A DNA stretch of 64,000 nucleotides, from NCBI GenBank assembly GCA_016931855.1, contig JAFGDZ010000069.1, forward strand, positions 62,001 through 126,000, in the 5' to 3' direction. Numbering within the stretch: the first letter of the stretch is position 1; each line of letters opens with the position of its first letter. Below are positions 15,637 through 23,944 of the stretch, piece by piece. Source of the DNA: Bacteroidales bacterium. Lineage in GTDB: Bacteria; Bacteroidota; Bacteroidia; Bacteroidales; Tenuifilaceae. Made by a program: the position numbers and the translations under genes. The notes under the pieces were generated by a model that saw nothing but the letters and a program-made list of their open reading frames with translations, was not told the origin of the DNA and ran no database searches.

Positions 15637-17694
15637 ATGATTAACAATCAGTTACTAAACCCTCGCAGCATTGTTGTTGTGGGCGGTTCCGACGATATTC
15701 AGAAACCAGGTGGTAAGGTACTTAAAAACCTTATCGACCATAACTTTAAGGGTTCTCTTTACGTTGTTAACCCTAAGGCCGAAACAGTTCAGGGGATTGA
15801 GGCGCATAAAGATGTTGCCGCTTTACCCGAGGTTGACCTAGCTATAATTGCCATTGCGGCTAAGTTCTGCCCTGCAACGGTTGAAGTGCTTGCCAAGCAG
15901 AAAAACACCAGAGCTTTTATCATTCTATCTGCAGGATTCCATGAGGAGAGCGAAGAGGGTGCAAGGCTTGAGGAGCAAATTGTTGCCACCATCAATTCGG
16001 TTAATGGTTGCCTAATAGGCCCTAACTGCGTTGGGGTTATGAACTCTAACTACGCTGGGGTGTTCACCACTCCTATTCCCGTGCTAGACCCTAAGGGAAT
16101 TGACTTTATATCGGGTTCAGGAGCAACCGCCGTTTACATTATGGAAACAGGTATTCCTAACGGACTACCCTTTGCCTCGGTTTACTCAGTAGGTAACAGC
16201 GCCCAAATGGGTGTAGAGGATGTTCTGGAGTACCTCGATAACAGCTTCGACCCACAAAGCAGCTCGCGCGTAAAGCTGCTTTACGTGGAAAGCATCAACA
16301 AACCAGAGAAGCTGCTTAAGCATGCATCGTCGCTAATTCGCAAGGGGTGTAAAATTGCCGCCATCAAATCTGGTGGTTCCGAGGCGGGTAGCCGTGCAGC
16401 AAGCTCACATACCGGTGCACTAGCAAGCAGCGATGTTGCCGTAGAGGCCTTGTTCCGCAAAGCAGGTATTGTACGTTGCAATGGCCGCGAGGAGCTTGCC
16501 ACAGTTGCCGCTGTATTCCTTCACCCAGAGCTACAGGGTAAGCGTGTTGCCATTATTACTCACGCTGGTGGCCCAGCAGTTATGCTTACCGATGCCCTTT
16601 CCAACAACAAGCTAGAGGTTCCATCTATTACTGGACCAAAGGCACAGGCGCTGCTATCGAAGCTATTTGCCGGTTCATCGGTTGCAAACCCTATTGATTT
16701 TCTTGCAACGGGCACCGCAGAGCAGCTAGGCCATATTATTGATGCCTGCGAAAACGACTTCGACAACATCGACGCAATGGCCGTAATATTCGGAAGCCCA
16801 GGGCTATTCCCTGTTTACGACGTTTACGACCTACTGGATAAAAAGATGGGCGAGTGCAAAAAGCCTATCTACCCAATACTTCCATCCATTATCAACGTTA
16901 AGGATGAAATTGCGCACTTCCTTGCAAAGGGTCGTGTAAACTTCCCCGACGAGGTTGCCTTTGGTAACGCCCTTGCTAAGGTTTACCACACACCAAAGCC
17001 AGTTGCCCAGAACATTGCCCTTCCTAAGGTTGATGAAAAGGCAATTCGCAACGTTATAGACAATGCACCCAATGGCTACCTAACGCCCGAAGCCGTTCAG
17101 CAGCTACTTGATGCAGCTGGCATTACCAGAGCAGGCGAAGCAGTTGTTACTACACGCGAGGATGCAGTAAAAGCAGCCAAGCAACTTGGATTCCCTGTAG
17201 TGATGAAGGTTGTTGGACCGGTTCACAAATCCGATGTTGGCGGCGTTGTGCTAAACGTTAAGGATGAGGAGACTGCAGCCCACGAGTTCGACCGCATGAT
17301 ACAAATTAAGGACACCACAGCCATTCTGCTGCAACCCATGCTAAGCGGGGTTGAGCTATTTGTGGGCGCTAAACGCGAAGACAAATTTGGGCACATGGTT
17401 CTTTGCGGACTAGGCGGTATTTTTATTGAGGTTCTTAAGGATGTAAACGCAGGTCTTGCCCCTCTAACAAAAGAGGAGTCGCTAGACATGATTCACCGCC
17501 TTAAGGGTTACAAAATACTACAAGGCGTTCGCGGACAAGAGCCCGTTAACGAAGAGCACTTTGCAGAGATGGTAACCCGCGTTTCGGCACTAGTTAAAGT
17601 AGCTCCAGAAATTTTTGAGATGGATCTTAACCCGCTACTTGGCCGCAAGGAGCGCGTTGTTGCCGTTGATGCACGTATCAGAATAGAAAAATAG
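15637..17694 (+). CDS. ADP-forming acyl-CoA (acetate-CoA) synthetase, fused alpha-beta subunits
   Basis: A 685-residue single-chain NDP-forming synthetase that converts acyl-CoA + ADP + Pi to acid + CoA + ATP. The N-terminal CoA-binding domain has RSIVVVGGSDD and the GPNCVGVMN segment; the phosphorylated His lies in AASSHTGALA (H258), preceded by KSGGSEAGS. After a linker (~residue 460) the C-terminal ATP-grasp part shows GFPVVMKVVGPVHKSDVGGVVLNV, LLQPMLSGVELFVGAKRE and FEMDLNPLL. This is substrate-level ATP generation typical of peptide- and amino-acid-fermenting anaerobes. Together with the aminotransferase and VOR/KOR-type operon downstream it forms a coherent amino-acid degradation route (inference). 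Confidence 0.92.
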   Translation: MINNQLLNPRSIVVVGGSDDIQKPGGKVLKNLIDHNFKGSLYVVNPKAETVQGIEAHKDVAALPEVDLAIIAIAAKFCPATVEVLAKQKNTRAFIILSAGFHEESEEGARLEEQIVATINSVNGCLIGPNCVGVMNSNYAGVFTTPIPVLDPKGIDFISGSGATAVYIMETGIPNGLPFASVYSVGNSAQMGVEDVLEYLDNSFDPQSSSRVKLLYVESINKPEKLLKHASSLIRKGCKIAAIKSGGSEAGSRAASSHTGALASSDVAVEALFRKAGIVRCNGREELATVAAVFLHPELQGKRVAIITHAGGPAVMLTDALSNNKLEVPSITGPKAQALLSKLFAGSSVANPIDFLATGTAEQLGHIIDACENDFDNIDAMAVIFGSPGLFPVYDVYDLLDKKMGECKKPIYPILPSIINVKDEIAHFLAKGRVNFPDEVAFGNALAKVYHTPKPVAQNIALPKVDEKAIRNVIDNAPNGYLTPEAVQQLLDAAGITRAGEAVVTTREDAVKAAKQLGFPVVMKVVGPVHKSDVGGVVLNVKDEETAAHEFDRMIQIKDTTAILLQPMLSGVELFVGAKREDKFGHMVLCGLGGIFIEVLKDVNAGLAPLTKEESLDMIHRLKGYKILQGVRGQEPVNEEHFAEMVTRVSALVKVAPEIFEMDLNPLLGRKERVVAVDARIRIEK

Positions 17695-17700
17695 CACGCC

Positions 17701-17859
17701 ATGAAGCTACGGGAAAAAGCAAAAAACCTCACAACCAACGAGCGGTTACTCCTAGGCATGGTACTAGTTGCCATTATTTTGGTTGCCATGCGATGGAATA
17801 CCATTTCGGAAGAGGTGGTAGAGAGCTTCTCGCGGCTTTTCGGCGGCAGTTCAAACTAA
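17701..17859 (+). CDS. 52-residue predicted single-pass membrane protein
   Basis: A short ORF starting ATG 6 bp after the acyl-CoA synthetase stop and ending just before a terminator. The product begins MKLREKAKNLTTNERLLLGM, has one hydrophobic helix (about residues 17-31, LLLGMVLVAIILVAM) and a short amphipathic C-terminus ending RLFGGSSN. The tight spacing and the shared terminator indicate co-transcription. No family is recognised. It could anchor or modulate the synthetase, or be a small membrane peptide with a separate role. Confidence 0.6.
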   Translation: MKLREKAKNLTTNERLLLGMVLVAIILVAMRWNTISEEVVESFSRLFGGSSN

Positions 17860-17869
17860 CAACCAGCAC

Positions 17870-17905
17870 AATCCCCTTACCCTCTATGGATAAGGGGATT
17901 TCTTT
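17870..17905 (+). terminator. Rho-independent terminator after the 52-residue ORF
   Basis: A 10-bp perfect stem AATCCCCTTA / TAAGGGGATT with a 10-nt loop is followed by TCTTT. Confidence 0.8.
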
Positions 17906-18003
17906 AAACGCACGAAATAGCCATAAATAAAGTCTCACATACCCGCGCTAGATGTTTATTTACGGTCTATTTCCCTAGCATCACTTTTACAAAAAATAAG
18001 CAG

Positions 18004-18696
18004 ATGAAACGTAACGACTTTATTGTACTCCTTGTTGTAGCAATAGTGCTTCTCCCCTTCTTTATATCAGCAGAAGTATTTAACACCTACGAAACCTTTA
18101 ACGCCGAGCACGGCATGGTAATGAGCTTTATAAAGTTTGCCATACTTGCCACCTTTGGCGAGGTTATAGGCCTTCGTATTCGTACAGGGAAGTACAACCA
18201 ACCCGGATTTGGGATTGTTCCCCGCGCAATAGTATGGGGATTCCTTGGTCTAACCATAAATATGGCATTCGCCATTTTTAGCAAGGGTACCCCAGCCTTT
18301 TTACAGTACATGGGCGTAACCAATGCCACCCAGCTACTACAAGAATCGTTATCGGTTGGGAAAATTCTTGTAGCCCTTTCCATTAGCGCTACGCTAAACC
18401 TAATTTACGCGCCAGTAATGATGACCCTCCATAAAATAACCGACACGCACATACTAAAAAATGGAGGAACAGTTAAAGGACTTTTAAAACCAATAAACGT
18501 TGGAGAGATAATGGCCTCCATGGATTGGCGCGTACAGTGGAACTTTGTTTTTAAAAAAACGATTCCCTTTTTCTGGATACCTGCACACACAATAACGTTC
18601 ATTCTACCACAAGATTACAGGGTTCTGTTTGCAGCAGTACTAGGAATTGCGCTTGGCGTTCTATTGGCAATAGCTAGCTTGAAAAGCCGCAATTAA
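18004..18696 (+). CDS. Mpv17/PMP22-like polytopic membrane protein
   Basis: A 230-residue protein with an N-terminal hydrophobic segment (about 7-22) and three to four further helices. The C-terminal part (WNFVFKKTIPFFWIPAHTITFILPQDYRV followed by a final helix) resembles the Mpv17/PMP22 pattern of an aromatic/Pro-rich loop then a terminal helix, which Bacteroidota homologues carry. Function in bacteria is unknown; the eukaryotic relatives are organelle-membrane channel-like proteins. It stands alone on the plus strand between two terminator-bounded genes. Family assignment is by pattern only. Confidence 0.55.
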   Translation: MKRNDFIVLLVVAIVLLPFFISAEVFNTYETFNAEHGMVMSFIKFAILATFGEVIGLRIRTGKYNQPGFGIVPRAIVWGFLGLTINMAFAIFSKGTPAFLQYMGVTNATQLLQESLSVGKILVALSISATLNLIYAPVMMTLHKITDTHILKNGGTVKGLLKPINVGEIMASMDWRVQWNFVFKKTIPFFWIPAHTITFILPQDYRVLFAAVLGIALGVLLAIASLKSRN

Positions 18697-18708
18697 TTGT
18701 TATATTTG
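18678..18708 (+). promoter_or_regulatory. Putative flavodoxin promoter
   Basis: TATATTTG (18701-18708) matches TAnnTTTG; CTTG at 18678-18681 lies 19 nt upstream as a near -33 box. A leader of about 120 nt would precede the flavodoxin ATG. Confidence 0.5.
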
Positions 18709-18833
18709 CTTCTCTCGATTTAGTAAACCCAAAAGCAGTAATAGTAATAGGATACAGATAGCATTTCATTGCACACCAGCATGTAACTCACTCTAAAACC
18801 TGTTACTCCAAACCGAATTAATTGATTTGCTTT

Positions 18834-19355
18834 ATGAAAAAAGTAGGTATTTTTTATGGCCCAGTAGGCGGCTCAACCGAAAGAGTTGCAAAAAAGATTG
18901 CCGAAGCATTTGGCGCCAACAACGCCGATTTAATTCCTATTAGGGATTGCAAGGCTGCTGATGTAGAGAAGTACCAGAATATTATTTTTGGCTGCTCAAC
19001 CATTGGCAAGGAAACCTGGGATGCCGACAGGCCAAAGCCAGACTGGGATGCGTTCCGCTCTGAGCTAGACAACATTAAGTTTGCGAGCAAAAAGGTTGCA
19101 CTTTTTGGCCTAGGCGACCATATTACCTACGCGCTTCACTTTGTTGATTCTATGGGCGAAGTTGCCAAAATCATTACCCCCCTTGGTGCAGATATTGTTG
19201 GTAAAGTGCCTACCTGCGAGTACGATTTCCGCGAATCGGAAGCTGTTATTGATGGCGAGTTTATTGGCCTACCCATTGATGAGGATTTTGAAGCAGAAAA
19301 AACCGATGCACGCGTTAAGAACTGGGTGCTTCGCTTAAAAAACCTTTTCGAATAA
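18834..19355 (+). CDS. fldA: Long-chain flavodoxin
   Basis: A 173-residue FMN electron carrier. MKKVGIFYGPVGGSTERVAKKIAEAF holds the phosphate-binding loop for FMN (the usual TGxTG read here as GPVGGSTE). IIFGCSTIGKETWDADRPKPDW and VALFGLGDHITYALHFVDSMGEV match the two ring-binding loops, including the long-chain insertion. The start at 18834 places the motif at the N-terminus; a 4-residue extension from 18822 is unlikely. Flavodoxin would substitute for ferredoxin with the 2-oxoacid oxidoreductase or hydrogenase when iron is scarce (family knowledge). It has its own promoter-like site and terminator. Confidence 0.92.
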   Translation: MKKVGIFYGPVGGSTERVAKKIAEAFGANNADLIPIRDCKAADVEKYQNIIFGCSTIGKETWDADRPKPDWDAFRSELDNIKFASKKVALFGLGDHITYALHFVDSMGEVAKIITPLGADIVGKVPTCEYDFRESEAVIDGEFIGLPIDEDFEAEKTDARVKNWVLRLKNLFE

Positions 19356-19378
19356 ACATTCTGGAAACCAAAACTATA

Positions 19379-19409
19379 AAAGCCAACCTTTAGGGGTTGG
19401 CTTTTTTTA
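19379..19409 (+). terminator. Rho-independent terminator of the flavodoxin gene
   Basis: The stem AGCCAACC / GGTTGGCT with a 6-nt loop is followed by seven T residues, about 25 bp after the stop. Confidence 0.88.
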
Positions 19410-19706
19410 TGCTACAAGCCCAAGCCTAGAACAAGGGTTATGAACTCATAAATATTCTACCACTTTGTTTAACAAACAAAAACACCCGCACTGTTTCTGT
19501 TTCACTTTTCAAGAATAACGCTAAAGATTACCTTAAACTGATTCTAAATTTATGTTAATCAGTAACAGTTTGTAACGAAAAGCCCTTAAATTCCTTTTAT
19601 CTTCAAGTAATCTTTGCTATTATTGTAATCTGAAAATTAGGGTGACTATACACAATGAATCCCCCTTGTAAATAGTTTGCAAACCACAGGTAAACAGTAC
19701 ATTATC
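19410..19706. other. Leader region upstream of the aminotransferase gene
   Basis: About 300 bp without a gene. It is AT-rich. No exact TAnnTTTG box was found (the nearest is TAATCTTTG near 19605-19613, one base too long), and no riboswitch-like fold was recognised. Confidence 0.35.
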
Positions 19707-21029
19707 ATGAAAGATACTCCAATCCCATTTAGCTTAGTAAAAGAAAAGATTGCAGCCTCTGGGTTAGCCAAGGTTGGTCGTGCATCAATAAGGGAAACCG
19801 TTCGCTTAGTAAGCGAAATTGAAGCAGCCTCTGGCATTAAGTTCGTTAGAATGGAAATGGGCGTACCGGGCCTAGCTCCTGCTAAAGTTGGCATTGATGC
19901 AGAAATTGAAGCCCTACGTAGCGGTGTTGCTCAAATTTACCCTGTTATTGACGGACTTCCTGCGCTAAAAAAGGAGATATCGCGCTTTGTTAAGAACTTT
20001 ATTAACATTGATGTTGATGCCCGCGGATGTATCCCAACCGTTGGCTCCATGCAGGGTGGAATGGCCAGCTTCCTTTTAACCAACAGGCTACACGCCGAAA
20101 AGGACACCGTTCTATTCATCGACCCAGGATTCCCTGTACAGAAGCAGCAGCTTAAGGTTTTGGGTATGAAGTACGAAACCTTTGATGTGTACAACTTCCG
20201 CGGCGAGAAGCTAAAGGCAAAGCTGGAGCAGTACCTTTCTAAAGGTAATATAAGCACCATTATCTACTCAAACCCTAACAACCCATCGTGGATTTGCTTC
20301 ACTGAAAACGAGCTAAAAACCATTGGTGAGCTAGCCACGCAGCACGATGCTATAGTTATTGAGGATCTTGCATACTTTGCAATGGACTTCCGTAAAGATC
20401 TTTCAAAACCAGGGCAACCACCCTACCAAGCCACTGTAGCTAACTACACCGATAACTGGATGATGCTTATTTCCAGCTCAAAGGCATTTAGCTACGCAGG
20501 CCAGCGCATTGGCTGCTTGGTAATAAACAACAAGCTATACTCGCGCCGTTTCCCCGATTTAAAGCGCTACTTCTCATCCGATGAGTTTGGGCACGCCATG
20601 ATTTACGGTGCGGTTTACGCCCTGTCATCGGGAACCACCCACTCAACCCAGTACGGCTTAGCCGCCATGCTAAAAGCGGCAAACGATGGCAACTTCAACT
20701 TTGTTGAGGAGCTAAAAGTGTATGGGAATAGAGCTGCTGCAATGAAAAAAATGTTTACCAGCAACGGTTTCAATATAGTTTACAATATGGACGAGGATAA
20801 GCCATTAGCCGATGGATTCTACTTTACCATATCGTACCCAGGCCTTTCTGGCGAAGATTTGATAGAAGAGCTGCTATACTATGGCGTAAGTGCCATATCT
20901 TTGGCAATTACTGGAAGTGAGCGCACCGAGGGCTTACGCGCCTGCGTATCGCAGGTTGCAGATAGCCAGCTGCCCGATTTGGAATTCCGTCTTAAGAAGT
21001 TCCATGAGCACCATCCAGCTAGCGCTTAG
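19707..21029 (+). CDS. PLP-dependent class I/II aminotransferase
   Basis: A 440-residue fold-type I PLP enzyme. Conserved elements are YPVIDGLPALKKEIS (substrate side), YSNPNNPSW (Asn stacking on PLP), VIEDLAYFAMD (Asp contacting the pyridine N), and SSSKAFSYAGQRIG with the Schiff-base Lys K259. It would convert an amino acid to its 2-oxoacid; the specificity is not evident. It directly precedes the four-gene 2-oxoacid:ferredoxin oxidoreductase operon, with a 72-bp gap, which strongly suggests that its product feeds that enzyme. The ATG at 19707 is preferred to one 10 codons earlier because the segment KDTPIPFSLVKEKIAASG begins the conserved region. Confidence 0.85.
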   Translation: MKDTPIPFSLVKEKIAASGLAKVGRASIRETVRLVSEIEAASGIKFVRMEMGVPGLAPAKVGIDAEIEALRSGVAQIYPVIDGLPALKKEISRFVKNFINIDVDARGCIPTVGSMQGGMASFLLTNRLHAEKDTVLFIDPGFPVQKQQLKVLGMKYETFDVYNFRGEKLKAKLEQYLSKGNISTIIYSNPNNPSWICFTENELKTIGELATQHDAIVIEDLAYFAMDFRKDLSKPGQPPYQATVANYTDNWMMLISSSKAFSYAGQRIGCLVINNKLYSRRFPDLKRYFSSDEFGHAMIYGAVYALSSGTTHSTQYGLAAMLKAANDGNFNFVEELKVYGNRAAAMKKMFTSNGFNIVYNMDEDKPLADGFYFTISYPGLSGEDLIEELLYYGVSAISLAITGSERTEGLRACVSQVADSQLPDLEFRLKKFHEHHPASA

Positions 21030-21101
21030 TTTTAAACCATTACCGTTTTTTCGTTCTAACAAGATAGTTTCAAATAAACTTTCATAATCAACAGATAAGT
21101 T

Positions 21102-21335
21102 ATGGCAAAAGTTAAAGGTGCAATCAAGGTTGACGTTGAGAAGTGCAAAGGTTGTGGCCTATGCGTTGTTGCCTGTCCGTCCAAGGTTATCGACCTTGCA
21201 AGAGAGGTAAACGGCAAAGGGTACAACTATGCATATATGGCTAATCCTGATGCTTGTATCGGATGTGCGAACTGTGCTATAGTTTGCCCCGATAGCGTAA
21301 TTGAAGTGTATAAGGTTAAAGCCGAAATGGCTTAG
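21102..21335 (+). CDS. 2-oxoacid:ferredoxin oxidoreductase, delta (2x[4Fe-4S] ferredoxin) subunit
   Basis: A 77-residue ferredoxin-like subunit with two CxxCxxCxxxC motifs (C15, C18, C21, C25 and C52, C55, C58, C62). It passes electrons from the TPP subunit to external ferredoxin. It is the first gene of a delta-alpha-beta-gamma operon of the VOR/KOR type; the gene order and the separate small ferredoxin match Bacteroidota 2-oxoisovalerate or 2-oxoglutarate oxidoreductases. The gap to the alpha gene is 45 bp. Confidence 0.92.
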   Translation: MAKVKGAIKVDVEKCKGCGLCVVACPSKVIDLAREVNGKGYNYAYMANPDACIGCANCAIVCPDSVIEVYKVKAEMA

Positions 21336-21380
21336 TACCTGAGTTCACGTAATGTGATTTAACAAAAATACTCATAAGCA

Positions 21381-22466
21381 ATGGCAGAGTACAAACTAAT
21401 GAAGGGGAACGAGGTTATTGCCGAGGCAGCCATCCGTTGCGGATGCGATGCATACTTTGGCTACCCTATTACCCCACAATCAGAAATTCTTGAAACATTA
21501 ACACTTCGTCAGCCTTGGCTAGAAACCGGAATGGTAGTTCTACAAGCCGAGAGCGAAGTGGCTGCAATCAACATGGTATATGGCGGTGCTGCTTGCGGTA
21601 AAAAAGTAATGACCTCATCATCAAGCCCAGGTATAAGCCTTAAGCAAGAGGGTATTACCTACTTAGCTGGTGCTGAGCTACCCTGTTTAGTTGTTAACGT
21701 GGTTCGTGGAGGTCCCGGTCTTGGTACCATTCAACCTGCACAGAGCGACTACTTCCAATCAGTAAAAGGTGGTGGCCATGGCGACTATAAGCTAATTGTT
21801 CTTGCACCAGCATCGGTTCAGGAGATGAACGACTTTGTTGACCTTGGCTTTGAGCTAGCATTCAAATATCGTAACCCAGCCTTGATTCTATCTGACGGTG
21901 TTATTGGCCAGATGATGGAAAAGGTTAAGCTTAGCCCCGTTAAGCCACGCTGGACCAACGAAGAGGTTATTAAGCTAAACGGTTCATGGGCAACAACAGG
22001 TAAAACTGCTGATCGTCCACGTAATGTTGCTACATCACTTGAGCTTGACTCTGCCCGCCAGGAGCAGTTCAACCACAAGCTGCAAGCAAAGTACAAAGAG
22101 ATCCAAGAGAAAGAGGTTCGCTTTGAGAAAATTGCATGCGACGATGCCGAGTACCTTTTCGTAGCATATGGCTCATCGAGCCGTATTTGCCAAAAAGCAA
22201 TTGACCTTGCTCGCGAAAAGGGTATCAAGGTTGGACTACTTCGTCCTATCACCCTTTTCCCTTATCCAACTAAGGCAATTCAGGAAATGGCCGAGAAGGT
22301 TAAGGGTATCCTAGCCGTTGAGATGAGTGCGGGCCAAATGGTTGAGGACGTTCGTCTTGCGGTTAACGGTAAAGTTAAAGTTGAGCACTTTGGTCGTTTT
22401 GGCGGTATGATTCCTAGTCCTAACGAAGTAGTTAAAGCGCTAGAAGATCTAATCATTAAAGGGTAA
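21381..22466 (+). CDS. vorB: 2-oxoacid:ferredoxin oxidoreductase, alpha subunit (VorB-like)
   Basis: A 361-residue alpha subunit. MAEYKLMKGNEVIAEAAIRCGCDAYFGYPITPQSEI is the typical opening, where the Pyr domain binds the TPP pyrimidine ring. MTSSSSPGISLKQEGITYLAGAELP and VVRGGPGLGTIQPAQSDYFQ are family hallmarks, and the C-terminal part (LLRPITLFPYP) is domain II. This subunit type is usually labelled 3-methyl-2-oxobutanoate (branched-chain) oxidoreductase VorB in Bacteroidota; a 2-oxoglutarate-specific KorA is hard to exclude by eye. The gap to the next gene is 6 bp, so translation is probably coupled. Confidence 0.88.
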   Translation: MAEYKLMKGNEVIAEAAIRCGCDAYFGYPITPQSEILETLTLRQPWLETGMVVLQAESEVAAINMVYGGAACGKKVMTSSSSPGISLKQEGITYLAGAELPCLVVNVVRGGPGLGTIQPAQSDYFQSVKGGGHGDYKLIVLAPASVQEMNDFVDLGFELAFKYRNPALILSDGVIGQMMEKVKLSPVKPRWTNEEVIKLNGSWATTGKTADRPRNVATSLELDSARQEQFNHKLQAKYKEIQEKEVRFEKIACDDAEYLFVAYGSSSRICQKAIDLAREKGIKVGLLRPITLFPYPTKAIQEMAEKVKGILAVEMSAGQMVEDVRLAVNGKVKVEHFGRFGGMIPSPNEVVKALEDLIIKG

Positions 22467-22472
22467 CGAACA

Positions 22473-23237
22473 ATGTCAGACATTAAAGATATCATAAAGG
22501 ACGAGAACCTAGTTTACAAAAAAACTAAGGTTTTAACCGACAACGTAATGCACTACTGCCCAGGCTGTAGCCATGGCGTTGTACACAAGCTCGTAGCCGA
22601 AGTAATTGAGGAGATGGGCATTCAGGAGAAAACCATTGGTATTAGCCCTGTTGGTTGCTCTGTACTAGCATACAATTACTTGGATATTGACTGGCAAGAA
22701 GCGGCTCACGGTCGTGCGCCAGCCCTTGCTACTGCGGTTAACCGCCTACATCCAGAGAAGTATGTATTTACTTACCAAGGCGATGGAGACCTAGCATCTA
22801 TTGGTACTGCTGAGATCATGCACGCATGTAACCGTGGCGAGAATATCGTTGTTATTTTTATCAACAACGCTATCTACGGTATGACCGGAGGACAAATGGC
22901 CCCAACTACCCTAGAAGGTATGAAAACCGCTACATCTCCTTACGGCCGTGATATTAAGTTGAACGGACATCCACTTATTATTACCGAGCTAATTGCTCAG
23001 CTTCCTGGCACATCGTACGTAACCCGTCAGGCTGTTCACACTCCTGCTGCGGTTCGTAAGTGCAAAAAGGCTATCCGCAAAGCATTTGAGAACATCGGAC
23101 AGAAAAAGGGAACCTCGTTTGTTGAGGTAGTTTCTACCTGTAACTCAGGCTGGAAGCTAAGTCCTGTAAAATCTAACGAGTGGATGGTTGAGAATATGTT
23201 CCCTGTTTACAAACCAGGTGATCTTAAGGACGAGTAG
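22473..23237 (+). CDS. 2-oxoacid:ferredoxin oxidoreductase, beta (TPP-binding) subunit
   Basis: A 254-residue TPP-binding subunit. HYCPGCSHGVVHKLVAEV has the CxxC pair near the N-terminus typical of subunits that hold a cluster-proximal site. GDGDLASIGTAEIMHACNRG followed by ENIVVIFINNAIYGMTGGQMAPTT is the GDGx(~27)NN TPP/Mg2+ motif. It catalyses oxidative decarboxylation of a 2-oxoacid to acyl-CoA together with the alpha, gamma and delta subunits. Third gene of the operon. Confidence 0.9.
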   Translation: MSDIKDIIKDENLVYKKTKVLTDNVMHYCPGCSHGVVHKLVAEVIEEMGIQEKTIGISPVGCSVLAYNYLDIDWQEAAHGRAPALATAVNRLHPEKYVFTYQGDGDLASIGTAEIMHACNRGENIVVIFINNAIYGMTGGQMAPTTLEGMKTATSPYGRDIKLNGHPLIITELIAQLPGTSYVTRQAVHTPAAVRKCKKAIRKAFENIGQKKGTSFVEVVSTCNSGWKLSPVKSNEWMVENMFPVYKPGDLKDE

Positions 23238-23274
23238 TATCCTAATGGTTTAACCAGATTAACACTAGAGAAAA

Positions 23275-23817
23275 ATGACAGAAGAAATCATCATAGCAGG
23301 GTTTGGTGGCCAAGGTGTACTCTCAATGGGTAAAATTTTGGCTTACTCTGGAATTATGCAGGATCAGGAAGTTGCATGGATGCCATCATATGGCCCAGAA
23401 ATGCGCGGTGGTACTGCTAACGTAACCGTAATTTTGAGCGACAACCGCATTAGCTCTCCTGTTCTACAGGAGTTTGACACAGTGATCATTCTTAACCAAC
23501 AATCGATGGACAAGTTTGAGAAAGCTGTAAAACCAGGCGGTGTGCTTATTTACGACCCCAACGGCATTGTCCGTCACCCAAAGCGTAAGGACATCACAAT
23601 ATACAAGGTTGAAGCGGCAGAAGAGGCAACTCGCATGCAAAGCGCAAAAACTTTTAACATGATTGTTCTTGGTGCGTACCTAAAGGTAAGGCCAATTGTT
23701 AAAATGGAGAACGTAATTAAAGGTCTTGAGAAATCGCTTCCAGAGCGTCATCATCACCTAATTCCGCTTAACAAGCAAGCAATTGACCGTGGAATGGAGA
23801 TTGTAAAGGAGGCTTAA
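23275..23817 (+). CDS. 2-oxoacid:ferredoxin oxidoreductase, gamma subunit
   Basis: A 180-residue gamma subunit. EEIIIAGFGGQGVLSMGKIL is the glycine-rich opening shared by POR/VOR/KOR/IOR gamma subunits, which bind part of CoA. PSYGPEMRGGTANVTVILSD is the second hallmark. It closes the four-gene operon and is followed by a strong terminator. In this enzyme class the gamma chain forms a heterotetramer with the three preceding products in the cytoplasm. Confidence 0.92.
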   Translation: MTEEIIIAGFGGQGVLSMGKILAYSGIMQDQEVAWMPSYGPEMRGGTANVTVILSDNRISSPVLQEFDTVIILNQQSMDKFEKAVKPGGVLIYDPNGIVRHPKRKDITIYKVEAAEEATRMQSAKTFNMIVLGAYLKVRPIVKMENVIKGLEKSLPERHHHLIPLNKQAIDRGMEIVKEA

Positions 23818-23839
23818 CTAGCCCTTCCCTTATAGGAAT

Positions 23840-23868
23840 AAACAGCCCAGCGAAAGCTGGGCTGTTTT
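23840..23868 (+). terminator. Rho-independent terminator of the 2-oxoacid oxidoreductase operon
   Basis: An 11-bp perfect stem AACAGCCCAGC / GCTGGGCTGTT closed by a GAAA tetraloop and flanked by T-rich sequence. Confidence 0.88.
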
Positions 23869-23944
23869 GGTATATAATATACTAACAATAAGCGCCTAGC
23901 GTAAAAAAATCAAAAATAATTTTCAAGCATAAGCACACAACAGG

